Shown: positions 1-7,630, counted from the stretch's first letter. The stretch is DNA of 8,624 bases from Lachnospiraceae bacterium (GCA_900772675.1 CAAGRM010000161.1:1-8624); one strand, 5' to 3'. Program-made: numbers and translations. Notes: generated by a model not told the origin, from the letters alone.

Positions 1-491
<491 letters not shown>

Positions 492-583
492 TCAAAGCTG
501 TTCACATTGAAAAATGCTGGAAAAAGGTGTGTACAAGACGGAATTGTTTAGCAATCTGTGATATGCGCTGTAAATTAAGAAAC

Positions 584-612
584 TTGCTATTTGTCCTGTT
601 AGCTGGTAAAAT
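584..612 (+). promoter_or_regulatory. Promoter candidate for glf
   Basis: TTGCTA (584-589) and TAAAAT (607-612) are separated by exactly 17 bp, and a TG at 604-605 makes an extended -10 (TGGTAAAAT). Transcription would begin near 618-620, leaving a leader of about 55 nt before glf. The rest of the gap between the interrupted Fn3 gene and glf (468-675) is AT-rich. It holds an unconvincing 61-codon reading frame and no clear terminator. Confidence 0.6.
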
Positions 613-675
613 CAAAGCACAAAAGGTGAGCTATAGTCTCATATTTGAGGAATAGCTCCGGAAAGGAAAAACACG

Positions 676-1794
676 ATGTATGATTATTTAGTAGTTGGAT
701 CAGGGCTTTACGGTGCGATTTTTGCGCATGAAGCAAAGAAAGCGGGAAAATCGGTTCTTGTAGTGGATAAGAGACCGAATATCGCAGGAAATATTTTCAC
801 AGAGAAGCAGGAAGGCATCAACGTTCACAAATACGGTGCGCATATTTTCCATACAAACAACAAAAAAGTATGGTCGTATATCACACAGTTTGCGGAGTTC
901 AATCGTTTTACAAATTCGCCGGTTGCGAATTATAAAGGCGAGCTTTATTCTATGCCATTTAATATGTACACCTTCAATAAAATGTGGGGTGTTGTAACGC
1001 CGGAGGAGGCTGCGGCAAAGATCGAAGAGCAGAAAAAGGAGATTACCGGTGAGCCGCAGAATCTGGAGGAGCAGGCGATTTCGCTGGTCGGACGTGACAT
1101 TTATGAAAAGCTGGTAAAGGGTTATACCGAAAAACAGTGGGGAAGAGACTGCAAAGAGCTTCCGGCCTTTATCATTAAGCGTCTGCCGGTCAGACTGACA
1201 TTTGATAATAACTATTTTAATGCCTTATATCAGGGAATTCCGATGGGTGGATACACGAAAATGGTGGAAAATATCCTGGATGGCATTGAAGTCCGGCTGA
1301 ACACGGATTATCTGGAACAGAAAGAGGAACTGGATTCTCTGGCGGAAAAGGTTGTCTATACCGGTCCGATTGATGCATACTTTAACTATCAGCTGGGAAC
1401 GCTGGAATACCGGTCGGTGCGGTTTGAAAATGAAACGCTGGATATTCCGAATTTCCAGGGAAATGCGGCGGTCAATTACACAGACCGTGAAACGCCGTGG
1501 ACCAGAATTATTGAACATAAATGGTTTGAGTTTGGAAAAGACGAAGAGGGCAGGGAGCTTCCGAAGACCATTATCAGCCGGGAGTACAGCTCCGAATGGA
1601 AGCCGGGAGATGAACCGTATTACCCGGTGAACGATGCCAGAAACAGTGCGTTGTATGCGGAGTATAAAAAGCTGGCGGAAAAGGAAAAGAAGGTGATTTT
1701 CGGCGGCAGACTGGGCGAGTACAAATATTATGATATGGATGCGGTCATTGCATCGGTATTGGAACGGTGCGAAAAGGAATTCTCCGATTTCTAA
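676..1794 (+). CDS. glf: UDP-galactopyranose mutase
   Basis: This flavoenzyme interconverts UDP-galactopyranose and UDP-galactofuranose in the cytoplasm and supplies galactofuranose for surface polysaccharides. The 372-residue length is normal for the bacterial family. The N-terminal FAD-binding Rossmann motif is at residues 8-13 (GSGLYG), followed by an acidic strand end (VVDKRPNIAGN, 29-39). GAHIFHT (54-60) is the conserved flavin/substrate loop. R173 (PVRLTFDNNYF) and R277 (TRIIEHK) correspond to the two arginines that bind the UDP-sugar diphosphate in characterised mutases. GGRLGEYKYYDMD (343-355) is the C-terminal FAD-binding signature. The start ATG has AAAGGA (662-667) 8 nt upstream. 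The gene follows its own promoter and precedes a polysaccharide flippase, which fits a role in capsule or cell-wall glycan synthesis. No mutation of key residues is seen. Confidence 0.95.
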   Translation: MYDYLVVGSGLYGAIFAHEAKKAGKSVLVVDKRPNIAGNIFTEKQEGINVHKYGAHIFHTNNKKVWSYITQFAEFNRFTNSPVANYKGELYSMPFNMYTFNKMWGVVTPEEAAAKIEEQKKEITGEPQNLEEQAISLVGRDIYEKLVKGYTEKQWGRDCKELPAFIIKRLPVRLTFDNNYFNALYQGIPMGGYTKMVENILDGIEVRLNTDYLEQKEELDSLAEKVVYTGPIDAYFNYQLGTLEYRSVRFENETLDIPNFQGNAAVNYTDRETPWTRIIEHKWFEFGKDEEGRELPKTIISREYSSEWKPGDEPYYPVNDARNSALYAEYKKLAEKEKKVIFGGRLGEYKYYDMDAVIASVLERCEKEFSDF

Positions 1795-1817
1795 GGTGGG
1801 AGATCCCTTGCATTTAC

Positions 1818-1841
1818 GGCTCGGATGGCAAATTCCGGGCC
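1818..1841 (+). terminator. Weak hairpin downstream of glf
   Basis: GGCTCGGA (1818-1825) can pair with TCCGGGCC (1834-1841), with one G-U pair and an 8-nt loop. The T-rich stretch (CCTTTTCATTTT) begins only 10 nt later, so this would be a poor or partial terminator at best. Readthrough from glf to the flippase remains possible. Confidence 0.25.
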
Positions 1842-1852
1842 TGTTGCAGTCC

Positions 1853-1880
1853 TTTTCATTTTATGCTACTATTATAAAAT
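1853..1880 (+). promoter_or_regulatory. Promoter candidate upstream of the flippase gene
   Basis: TTTTCA (1853-1858) and TAAAAT (1875-1880) are 16 bp apart; an overlapping alternative -10 is TGCTACTAT (1864-1872). Either would start RNA close to or inside the left arm of the palindrome-ended repeat at 1888, so the whole repeat would sit in the flippase leader. The -35 match is only moderate. Confidence 0.35.
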
Positions 1881-1887
1881 ACGCATA

Positions 1888-2031
1888 ACGATTCAGAGCC
1901 CCATCTTGATTCCGCTTACGCTGCATCTCGATGTTGCTTTTCGCCATATGAAATTCCAGAAAAACAGCTCATTCATGTAACCATGATGCGCAATTTTTCT
2001 TCCATTTCGCATGGCTCTGAATCGTCACAAA
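1888..2031. repeat. Palindrome-ended dispersed repeat, copy A
   Basis: A 13-bp perfect inverted repeat, ACGATTCAGAGCC (1888-1900) and GGCTCTGAATCGT (2013-2025), bounds a 138-bp noncoding segment. The right part, 1968-2031, aligns without gaps to 7701-7764 at 53 of 64 positions by direct count. No reading frame of note lies inside. A further short inverted pair, ATGCG (1986-1990) and CGCAT (2008-2012), lies next to the right arm. Sequence shared with a second locus plus inverted ends suggests a MITE-like or REP-like repeat, or a structured RNA element. It encodes no transposase. Confidence 0.75.
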
Positions 2032-2064
2032 CTCGCAAATAATTTGAAAGCAGGGAGTTCTTTC

Positions 2065-3501
2065 ATGAACATTACTTCAAAATACCGCTCTCTTTCGATT
2101 CAGGCACGGGCGGCACTCTGGTTTACGATCTGCAGCTTTCTTCAAAAGGGCATTTCGTTCATTACTGTTCCGATTTTCACACGTCTGATGAGCACGGAGG
2201 AGTACGGTACCTACACGGTTTATCTGTCCTGGCTGCAGATCCTGACGATTCTGACATCGCTGTACCTGTTCAATGGTGTTTACGACAATGCGATGGCAAA
2301 GTACGAGAAGCAGCGGGATGCCTATACCTCTTCGATGCAGGGACTGACGCTTGTGATTACAGGTGCGGTTTTCGCATTGTATTGTTTTACATCGGGTTTC
2401 TGGGAGAAGGCTTTGAATCTGCCGAAATCGATGATTTTACTGATGTTTCTGGAAGCGCTGCTGAGTCCGGCGCTTTCCTACTGGTCGGGGCGGCAGCGGT
2501 TTGAGTACCGTTACCGGATTCTGGTCGGTGTCACGATTTTGCAGGCGCTGATGAACCCGATCGCGAGCCTGGTGCTGATCCGCATCAACGGCGGTACGGC
2601 CATGATGCGAATTCTTGGTATCGTCGGGGTACAGATCTGCATTTGCGTGCCGATTATCGTGTTCCAGTTCTGCAAAGGAAAAGAGTTTTTTTCGAAGGAG
2701 TACTGGGGCTATGCGCTGCGGATCGGAATTCCGATTGTGCCGCACTACCTGTCCGGGATTATCCTGAACCAGGGCGACCGTATTATGATCGACAAGATGG
2801 TCGGAAAGACGGAGGTTGCGCTGTACGGACTGGCGTACAGTATCGGTATGCTGGTACAGCTTTTTATCAGCGGCATGAACAGTGCGCTGACACCGTGGAT
2901 GTACAGCAAGATCAAAAAGGGCGATATCCGTTCCATGCGCAAGGTACTGGAGCTTTTGAGCTTTGTGGTTGCTGGTGTGGCCGTAGCGCTGATGCTGATC
3001 AGCCCGGAGCTGGTGCTGGTTTTCGGGTCACCGAAGTACCGCGAGGCGGTATACGTCATTCCGCCGGTAGCGGCGAGCGTTTTCTTTATCTTCCTGTACA
3101 ACATCCTTTCGATGCCGCAGTTTTATTATGAGAAAACGCAGTTTCTGATGGCAGCCTCGATGGCGGCAGCGGCAGCCAACGTAGTGCTGAACTTTATTTT
3201 TATCCGTATTTTCGGCTATGTTGCAGCCGGTTACACGACGCTGGCATGCTATATTCTGTATTCGGTGGGACACTATGTGGTGAGCAAACGGATTCTGGTG
3301 GCGGAAGGCATTGAGGAAAACCTGATGGATGCCGGATTTCTGCTGGCATGTTCCGCATTTCTGATCGGAGTAAGTGTAATCTGCAATCTGCTGTTCCCAT
3401 ACAGGATCCTGCGGTATGCGATTCTGCTCGCAAGTGCAGGCCTGGTGTTCTGGAAACGGGAACTGTTGTTGAATACGATGGCAGACATCCGCAAAAAGTA
3501 A
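2065..3501 (+). CDS. Polysaccharide flippase, Wzx/MATE-like (MVF superfamily)
   Basis: This integral membrane protein of 478 residues likely flips lipid-linked oligosaccharide repeat units across the cytoplasmic membrane. It is hydrophobic throughout, with about 12-14 membrane segments (for example residues 17-38, 57-70, 94-110, 183-202, 296-318, 328-347, 362-380, 384-405, 424-443, 449-463). The N-terminal half shows the Wzx-like pattern FxQKGISFITVPIFTRLMS and EEYGTY (25-50). GDRIMIDKM followed by VALYGLAYSIG (237-261) is typical of the family. I place the start at ATG 2065 because AGGGAG (2052-2057) sits 7 nt upstream. The in-frame ATG at 2011 lies in the inverted-repeat element, has no ribosome site, and would add 18 polar residues. 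It lies downstream of glf and 30 bp upstream of the rhodanese-TtcA gene. No glycosyltransferase or polymerase is present in the window, so the exact glycan is unknown. Confidence 0.88.
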   Translation: MNITSKYRSLSIQARAALWFTICSFLQKGISFITVPIFTRLMSTEEYGTYTVYLSWLQILTILTSLYLFNGVYDNAMAKYEKQRDAYTSSMQGLTLVITGAVFALYCFTSGFWEKALNLPKSMILLMFLEALLSPALSYWSGRQRFEYRYRILVGVTILQALMNPIASLVLIRINGGTAMMRILGIVGVQICICVPIIVFQFCKGKEFFSKEYWGYALRIGIPIVPHYLSGIILNQGDRIMIDKMVGKTEVALYGLAYSIGMLVQLFISGMNSALTPWMYSKIKKGDIRSMRKVLELLSFVVAGVAVALMLISPELVLVFGSPKYREAVYVIPPVAASVFFIFLYNILSMPQFYYEKTQFLMAASMAAAAANVVLNFIFIRIFGYVAAGYTTLACYILYSVGHYVVSKRILVAEGIEENLMDAGFLLACSAFLIGVSVICNLLFPYRILRYAILLASAGLVFWKRELLLNTMADIRKK

Positions 3502-3531
3502 ATCAAAAGAAGAAAGAAAAGGAAAATTTAC

Positions 3532-4746
3532 ATGAGTACCAGTATTTCAATAAAAGAATTAAAAGAACTCGATCCGTCAAGCTATCAGATCGTGGATATC
3601 CGCGACGCAGTAGAGATTTCCCACGGAGCCATTCCAGGGGCGCTTGCGATGAAGACAGAAGAAATTGAGACCAGCGATGCGATTGACCGGACGAAAAAAA
3701 CGATTATCTGCTGCAGCCGTGGCCGGTTCAGTGTGGCAGCGGCAGAAGAACTGCAGGAGAAGGGCTGGGATGCCGCAAGCCTGGAGGGCGGTTACATCGC
3801 CTGGCTGATGGATGTGATGAGTGCGCCGGAGGAGCAGGACAAGGCGGCAGACGTGGAGAAAAGTCTCCGCAAGAAGTTCAAAAAGTCGATCTGGTCCAAA
3901 TTTACAAAGGCGATCAACACATATGAGCTGGTAAAACCGGGGGACAAAATCGCAGTCTGCATTTCCGGCGGAAAAGATTCGATGCTGATGGCGAAATGCT
4001 TCCAGGAGTTAAAGCTCCACAACAAATTTGATTTTGAAGTGAAATTTGTTGTCATGGACCCGGGATACAGCCCGGAGAACCGCAAAGTCATCGAGGACAA
4101 CGCAAAGAGTCTTCATATTCCGATTACTATTTTTGAGACCGATATTTTTGACTCCGTTTATCATGTGGAAAATTCGCCGTGCTATCTCTGTGCGAGAATG
4201 CGCCGCGGCCATCTGTACCATTTTGCACAGCAGCTTGGCTGCAATAAGATTGCGCTCGGCCATCATTATGACGATGTCATCGAGACGATCCTGATGGGAA
4301 TGCTCTACGGTGCGCAGGTACAGACGATGATGCCAAAGCTTCACAGCATTCACTTCGAGGGCATGGAGCTGATCCGTCCGCTGTATCTGGTGCGTGAGGA
4401 CGATATCAAGGCGTGGAGAGATTACAATGGTCTGCATTTTATCCAGTGTGCCTGCAAATTCACAGATACGTGTACAACCTGTAACAATGAAGAAAACCGC
4501 TCCAAGCGCGTAGAGATCAAAGAACTGATCAAAAATCTGAAAAAGGTGAATCCGTTTGTCGAGAGCAATATTTTCCGCAGTGTGGAAAATGTCAATATTG
4601 ACACGGTAGTCGGCTATAAACAGCACGGTATCCGCCACAATTTCCTGGAAGGATACGACGACAACCCGGGATATGTACCGGAGGCGGAAAAAGCCGGAGA
4701 CGAAGCAGGACAGGAAAAAGAAGTTCATTCATGTACAGAAAAATAG
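3532..4746 (+). CDS. Rhodanese domain fused to a TtcA-family tRNA thiolation ATPase
   Basis: This two-domain protein has 404 residues. Residues 1-95 are a single rhodanese domain (VDIRDAVEISHGAIPGA at 21-37) with active-site loop CSRGRFS (61-67); C61 is the presumed persulfide-carrying cysteine and C60 precedes it. Residues about 105-375 are an N-type PP-loop ATPase of the TtcA group. SGGKDS (145-150) binds ATP, PCYLC (216-220) supplies the CxxC pair, and LGHHYDDVIET (242-252) is a family signature. Further cysteines at 306, 308, 314 and 317 may include the third iron-sulfur cluster ligand. TtcA makes 2-thiocytidine at tRNA position 32 using a 4Fe-4S cluster. The fused rhodanese could hand sulfur directly to the thiolase, which is an inference. 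AAGGA lies about 8 nt before the ATG. The polar, acidic tail (about 380-404) is probably disordered, and its last codons overlap the next gene. The exact substrate could be another thiolated nucleotide or a non-tRNA molecule. Confidence 0.85.
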   Translation: MSTSISIKELKELDPSSYQIVDIRDAVEISHGAIPGALAMKTEEIETSDAIDRTKKTIICCSRGRFSVAAAEELQEKGWDAASLEGGYIAWLMDVMSAPEEQDKAADVEKSLRKKFKKSIWSKFTKAINTYELVKPGDKIAVCISGGKDSMLMAKCFQELKLHNKFDFEVKFVVMDPGYSPENRKVIEDNAKSLHIPITIFETDIFDSVYHVENSPCYLCARMRRGHLYHFAQQLGCNKIALGHHYDDVIETILMGMLYGAQVQTMMPKLHSIHFEGMELIRPLYLVREDDIKAWRDYNGLHFIQCACKFTDTCTTCNNEENRSKRVEIKELIKNLKKVNPFVESNIFRSVENVNIDTVVGYKQHGIRHNFLEGYDDNPGYVPEAEKAGDEAGQEKEVHSCTEK

Positions 4747-4985
4747 AAGAAACGCCGGAGCGGGAGAAAATGCTGATCCGGTTAAAAGAGCTCCGTCTGA
4801 AACGAGGCTACTCGATGTCACAGGCGGCGCGGAAGATTTTCAGCCATCTGGACACCTACAACCGGTATGAGAAAGGCATTCGTGAGATCCCGCTGGACTC
4901 GCTGATGCTGCTGGCAAAGACGTACGACTGCAGTCTCGATTACCTCGCAGGTATTTCCGACCAGCCGCGAAAATATGGAAAATAA
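4731..4985 (+). CDS. Small XRE-family helix-turn-helix regulator
   Basis: An 84-residue protein that is almost entirely one Cro/CI-type DNA-binding domain. RLKELRLKRGYSMSQAARKI (17-36) gives helices 1 and 2. DTYNRYEKGIREIPLDSL (41-58) contains the recognition helix and the usual Y/W-E-x-G turn. LLAKTYDCSLDYLAG (60-74) is the C-terminal helix pair, ending in the common DYLAG motif. It has no effector, membrane or protease domain. The ATG at 4731 overlaps the end of the rhodanese-TtcA gene by 16 bp, so the two are translationally linked. An alternative start at ATG 4770 (71 residues) has GGAG (4757-4760) 9 nt upstream and would begin right at the domain. Such small XRE proteins are widespread in Clostridia, and the target cannot be read from the sequence. 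It may regulate its own operon. Confidence 0.85.
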   Translation: MYRKIEETPEREKMLIRLKELRLKRGYSMSQAARKIFSHLDTYNRYEKGIREIPLDSLMLLAKTYDCSLDYLAGISDQPRKYGK

Positions 4986-5072
4986 TGCCGGAAACCCCAG
5001 AAATCATACCGCTTCTGGAAAAAAATACAGAAAGTAATGCCAGAAACCGTACCGCTTCTGAAAAAAATACGG
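4984..5072. repeat. Imperfect tandem repeat after the XRE gene
   Basis: Two neighbouring units each run from AATGCC(A/G)GAAACC to TACCGCTTCTG(G) followed by seven A residues and TAC(A/G)G (4984-5030 and 5036-5072). The first has an extra CCAGAAATCA-like segment and can fold CCAGAA against TTCTGG. The segment lies between the XRE stop and the terminator. A reading frame starting at 4985 (overlapping the XRE stop as TAATG) crosses both units and the terminator, and I do not consider it a gene. Confidence 0.6.
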
Positions 5073-5092
5073 TTACAGGCAGCTTGAAAGAG

Positions 5093-5130
5093 AAAAGGGG
5101 TTGTCGCACGAAGTGCGACAGCCCCTTTTT
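5093..5130. terminator. Bidirectional intrinsic terminator between convergent operons
   Basis: A 17-bp stem, AAAAGGGGTTGTCGCAC (5093-5109) with GTGCGACAGCCCCTTTT (5113-5129), has only one imperfect (G-U type) pair and a 3-nt GAA loop. On the + strand it ends in TTTTT, and on the - strand the A-rich flank gives CCCCTTTTCTCTTT. It ends the glf-flippase-ttcA-XRE side and the DUF1846-degV side, lying 6 nt beyond the degV stop. Confidence 0.92.
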
Positions 5131-5135
5131 GTCAA

Positions 5136-6023
5136 TTAATCTACTCGTTCTTTTCCCCAGAAAAACAGTGCCACCGTACCCGGCCCTGTATGGCTGCCGA
5201 TGGTGGTTCCAATGGTGTTGATCTCGACCTTTCCGTTCAGATTCGGAAAGCGTTCCTCAACAAGATCTGCGACAGCACGTGCATCTTCGTAGCAGGCAGA
5301 CTGGGAAATGTAGCATTTGCCGGAGTAGGAAAGCCCATTCTCGGCGTTTTCTTCCATCTGATCCACAATCTTGTGAATGACCTTTTTCTTGGTGCGGATT
5401 TTAAAACGCGGAATCAGATGTCCCTCGTTGTCCATGTTGAGCAGAGGACAGATATTCAAAAGTCCGCCGATGGCGCCGGAAGCCTTGGAAATCCGGCCGC
5501 CGCGGACGTAGAAGGTGAGGTCGGTGGAGAAAAACCAGTGATGAACCTTCAGACGATTCTTCATGGCGAAATCGAAAACCTCCTCCAGAGATTTTCCTTC
5601 ATCGCGCAGGTCAGCAAGGCGGTCCATCAAAAGGCCGTAGCCGGAGGAAGCGCCAAGAGAGTCAACAATCATGATCTTTCGTTCCGGGTAGCGTTCCTCA
5701 AGGTCTGCTTTTGCAATCATGGCAGAGTTCAGGACGCCGGTAATGCCGGAAGAAAGGCAGACGTGAAGGATGTCTTTGCCTTCTTTTAAAAAGCCCTCGA
5801 AGTAGTTTTCAAATTCATCGACGTTGACCTGGGAGGTCTTTGTGGAAGCACCTGCAGCCATAGCGGCGTAAAACTGATCAAACGGCATGGATTTTCCGAG
5901 GTCGTCTGCGTATTCCACATCATTCAATTTGTAATGAAAACAGATATAGGAAATATTTCTTTTGGAAAAATGTTCTTCTGTAAGGTCTGCGGTAGAACAG
6001 CAGCTGATTACATAGGAATTCAT
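5136..6023 (-). CDS. DegV family fatty-acid-binding protein
   Basis: A 295-residue cytoplasmic protein of the DegV (FakB-like) family, the usual length. Characterised members bind a fatty acid and, in the FakAB system, present it to the kinase FakA for phosphorylation and phospholipid synthesis. Visible family motifs are TSQVN (63-67), LSSGITGVLNSA (90-101), VRGGRISKASG (173-183) and IGSHTGPGTVALFFWG (275-290). The last matches the conserved HTGPG loop near the ligand carboxylate. The start is well supported by AGGAGG (plus-strand 6032-6037) 8 nt upstream of ATG. The gene follows the DUF1846 gene by 32 bp with no terminator between them, so they are probably one transcript ending at the hairpin just past the stop. 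No FakA kinase gene is present here, so whether this is a true FakB or an uncharacterised DegV relative cannot be decided. Confidence 0.92.
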   Translation of the reverse strand: MNSYVISCCSTADLTEEHFSKRNISYICFHYKLNDVEYADDLGKSMPFDQFYAAMAAGASTKTSQVNVDEFENYFEGFLKEGKDILHVCLSSGITGVLNSAMIAKADLEERYPERKIMIVDSLGASSGYGLLMDRLADLRDEGKSLEEVFDFAMKNRLKVHHWFFSTDLTFYVRGGRISKASGAIGGLLNICPLLNMDNEGHLIPRFKIRTKKKVIHKIVDQMEENAENGLSYSGKCYISQSACYEDARAVADLVEERFPNLNGKVEINTIGTTIGSHTGPGTVALFFWGKERVD

Positions 6024-6055
6024 GAAAAAAACCTCCTCATAAAATGAAAATGTTT

Positions 6056-7516
6056 TTACTGAAATTTCGGCTCACAGGTCAGGTCGCAGCCCAGACGCTG
6101 GAACATCTTGCGGTCTACATCGGAGAGCATGACACTGGAGTGCACCTGGCAGCCCTTTAACTGCGGCAGGCAGGAAAGTGCTTTCTGCGCATCCTCGCTC
6201 TGTGCAGCGGTAGCGGACAGGGCGATCAGAACCTCGTCGGTGTGGAGACGCGGATTTTTGCTTCCGAGATACTTTGTTTTCAGTGTCTGGATCGGAGCGA
6301 TGGATTCCGGTGAGAGAACGTGTACATCATGGTCAATACCGGAAAGGTCTTTTAAAGCATTCAGCAGAAGTGCTGCGCTTGAGCCGAGCAGATCGCTTGT
6401 CTTTCCGGTGATGATGCGTCCGTCCGGAAGCTCCATGGAGGCAGCCGGTGCGCCGGTCGCTTCAGCGCGGACAAGAGCCGGGGAAACGGTGGTGCGGTCT
6501 GCGGCAACGATGTTCTCCTGTTTCATCAGAAGCTCGATTTTGTAAGCCTCTGTCTCGGAACGGGAACCGTCTGCGATGCCGTCCACGGCGTTATAGTAGC
6601 GGCGGATGATCTCCTGGCGGGAAGCCTCGCGGCATGCGGCATCATCGACAATGCAGTTTCCGGCCATGTTGACACCCATGTCAGTCGGGGATTTGTACGG
6701 GCTCTCGCCGAAAATCTGCTGGAAAATGGCGCGCAGAACCGGGAAAATCTCAACATCACGGTTATAGTTGACGGTTGTTACACCGTATGCCTCGAGATGG
6801 AACGGGTCGATCATGTTGACATCGTTCAGATCGGCGGTAGCAGCCTCATAGGCCAGGTTGACCGGGTGCTTCAGCGGCAGATTCCAGATCGGGAAGGTTT
6901 CATATTTGGCATAGCCGGCGTTTACACCGCGTTTGTGCTCGTGGTAAAGCTGGGAAAGACAGGTTGCCATCTTTCCGCTTCCCGGTCCCGGTGCGGTAAC
7001 GACAACGAGCGGGCGTGTCGTTTCGATGTATTCGTTCTTTCCATATCCCTCATCGCTTACGATCAGCGGTACATTGTGCGGGTAGCCCGGAATTGTGTAG
7101 TGAATGTAAACCGGGATGCCGAGCTTTTGCAGTCTCTTTTTAAAGGCATCTGCGCTGTGCTGGCCGGAATACTGGGTAATTACTACGCTTCCGACGTAGA
7201 GGCCGCGTCCGCGGAACTCGTCGATCAGACGGAGTACATCGCTGTCGTAGGTGATGCCGAGGTCACCGCGGATTTTGTTTTTCTCAATATCGGATGCGGA
7301 AATTGCCATAACAATTTCGGCCTGATCGGAGAGCTGCATCAGCATGCGCAGTTTTGCGTCCGGTGCAAAGCCCGGAAGAACGCGGGATGCGTGGAAATCG
7401 TCGAACAGCTTTCCGCCAAATTCCAGATACAGTTTGTTGTCAAACTGGTTGATGCGGTCGCGGATGTGCTCGGACTGCATTTTCAGGTATTTTTCATTGT
7501 CAAATCCAATTTTCAT
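6056..7516 (-). CDS. DUF1846 family protein
   Basis: A 486-residue soluble protein of the DUF1846 family, widespread in Firmicutes and without an established function that I know of. Features seen: an N-terminal region from FDNEKYLKMQSEHIRDRI (5-22); an alpha/beta region with IVMAISASDIEKNKIRGD (68-85); and a glycine-rich loop TAPGPGSGKMAT (174-185) after a hydrophobic strand. That loop resembles a degenerate Walker A, with P at the first expected glycine and M after the lysine. TFPIWNLPLKHPVNLAYEAATADL (207-230) and SPTDMGVNMAGNCIVDD (276-292) are conserved-looking central blocks. The C-terminal quarter contains SALSATAAQ-like small-residue helices. I chose ATG 7516 because GGGAG lies 9 nt upstream. 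In-frame ATGs at 7540 and 7567 lack a good ribosome site, and the latter sits in a palindrome. It is the first gene of a two-gene unit with degV and has a strong promoter candidate upstream. Confidence 0.88.
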   Translation of the reverse strand: MKIGFDNEKYLKMQSEHIRDRINQFDNKLYLEFGGKLFDDFHASRVLPGFAPDAKLRMLMQLSDQAEIVMAISASDIEKNKIRGDLGITYDSDVLRLIDEFRGRGLYVGSVVITQYSGQHSADAFKKRLQKLGIPVYIHYTIPGYPHNVPLIVSDEGYGKNEYIETTRPLVVVTAPGPGSGKMATCLSQLYHEHKRGVNAGYAKYETFPIWNLPLKHPVNLAYEAATADLNDVNMIDPFHLEAYGVTTVNYNRDVEIFPVLRAIFQQIFGESPYKSPTDMGVNMAGNCIVDDAACREASRQEIIRRYYNAVDGIADGSRSETEAYKIELLMKQENIVAADRTTVSPALVRAEATGAPAASMELPDGRIITGKTSDLLGSSAALLLNALKDLSGIDHDVHVLSPESIAPIQTLKTKYLGSKNPRLHTDEVLIALSATAAQSEDAQKALSCLPQLKGCQVHSSVMLSDVDRKMFQRLGCDLTCEPKFQ

Positions 7517-7562
7517 GGTATTTTTCTCCCTTTTTTCCATGGTATTTGTTTGAAAGAAACGG

Positions 7563-7582
7563 ATCATTCCTGCAGGGATGAT
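7563..7582. promoter_or_regulatory. 20-bp dyad in the DUF1846 leader, possible operator
   Basis: ATCATTCCTG followed by CAGGGATGAT is a near-perfect 20-bp palindrome with one mismatch, centred on the CTGCAG at 7570-7575. It lies about 40 bp downstream of the predicted transcription start and about 47 bp before the start codon. It could be a repressor site or a short RNA hairpin. No protein is identified for it. Confidence 0.4.
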
Positions 7583-7630
7583 GCAAAGTTTTCCCCATTG
7601 GGTTCTGAAGAGTTACAAACAACTGATTTT

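Noticed and set aside
1888..2025. A complete insertion sequence
   Set aside because: There is no transposase frame within 138 bp and no clear target-site duplication around the arms.
4009..4728. A 239-codon minus-strand frame
   Set aside because: It lies entirely antisense to the well-supported rhodanese-TtcA gene and has no ribosome site or family motif.
4985..5221. A 78-codon plus-strand frame starting at the XRE stop (TAATG)
   Set aside because: It runs through the tandem repeat and the strong bidirectional terminator into antisense degV.
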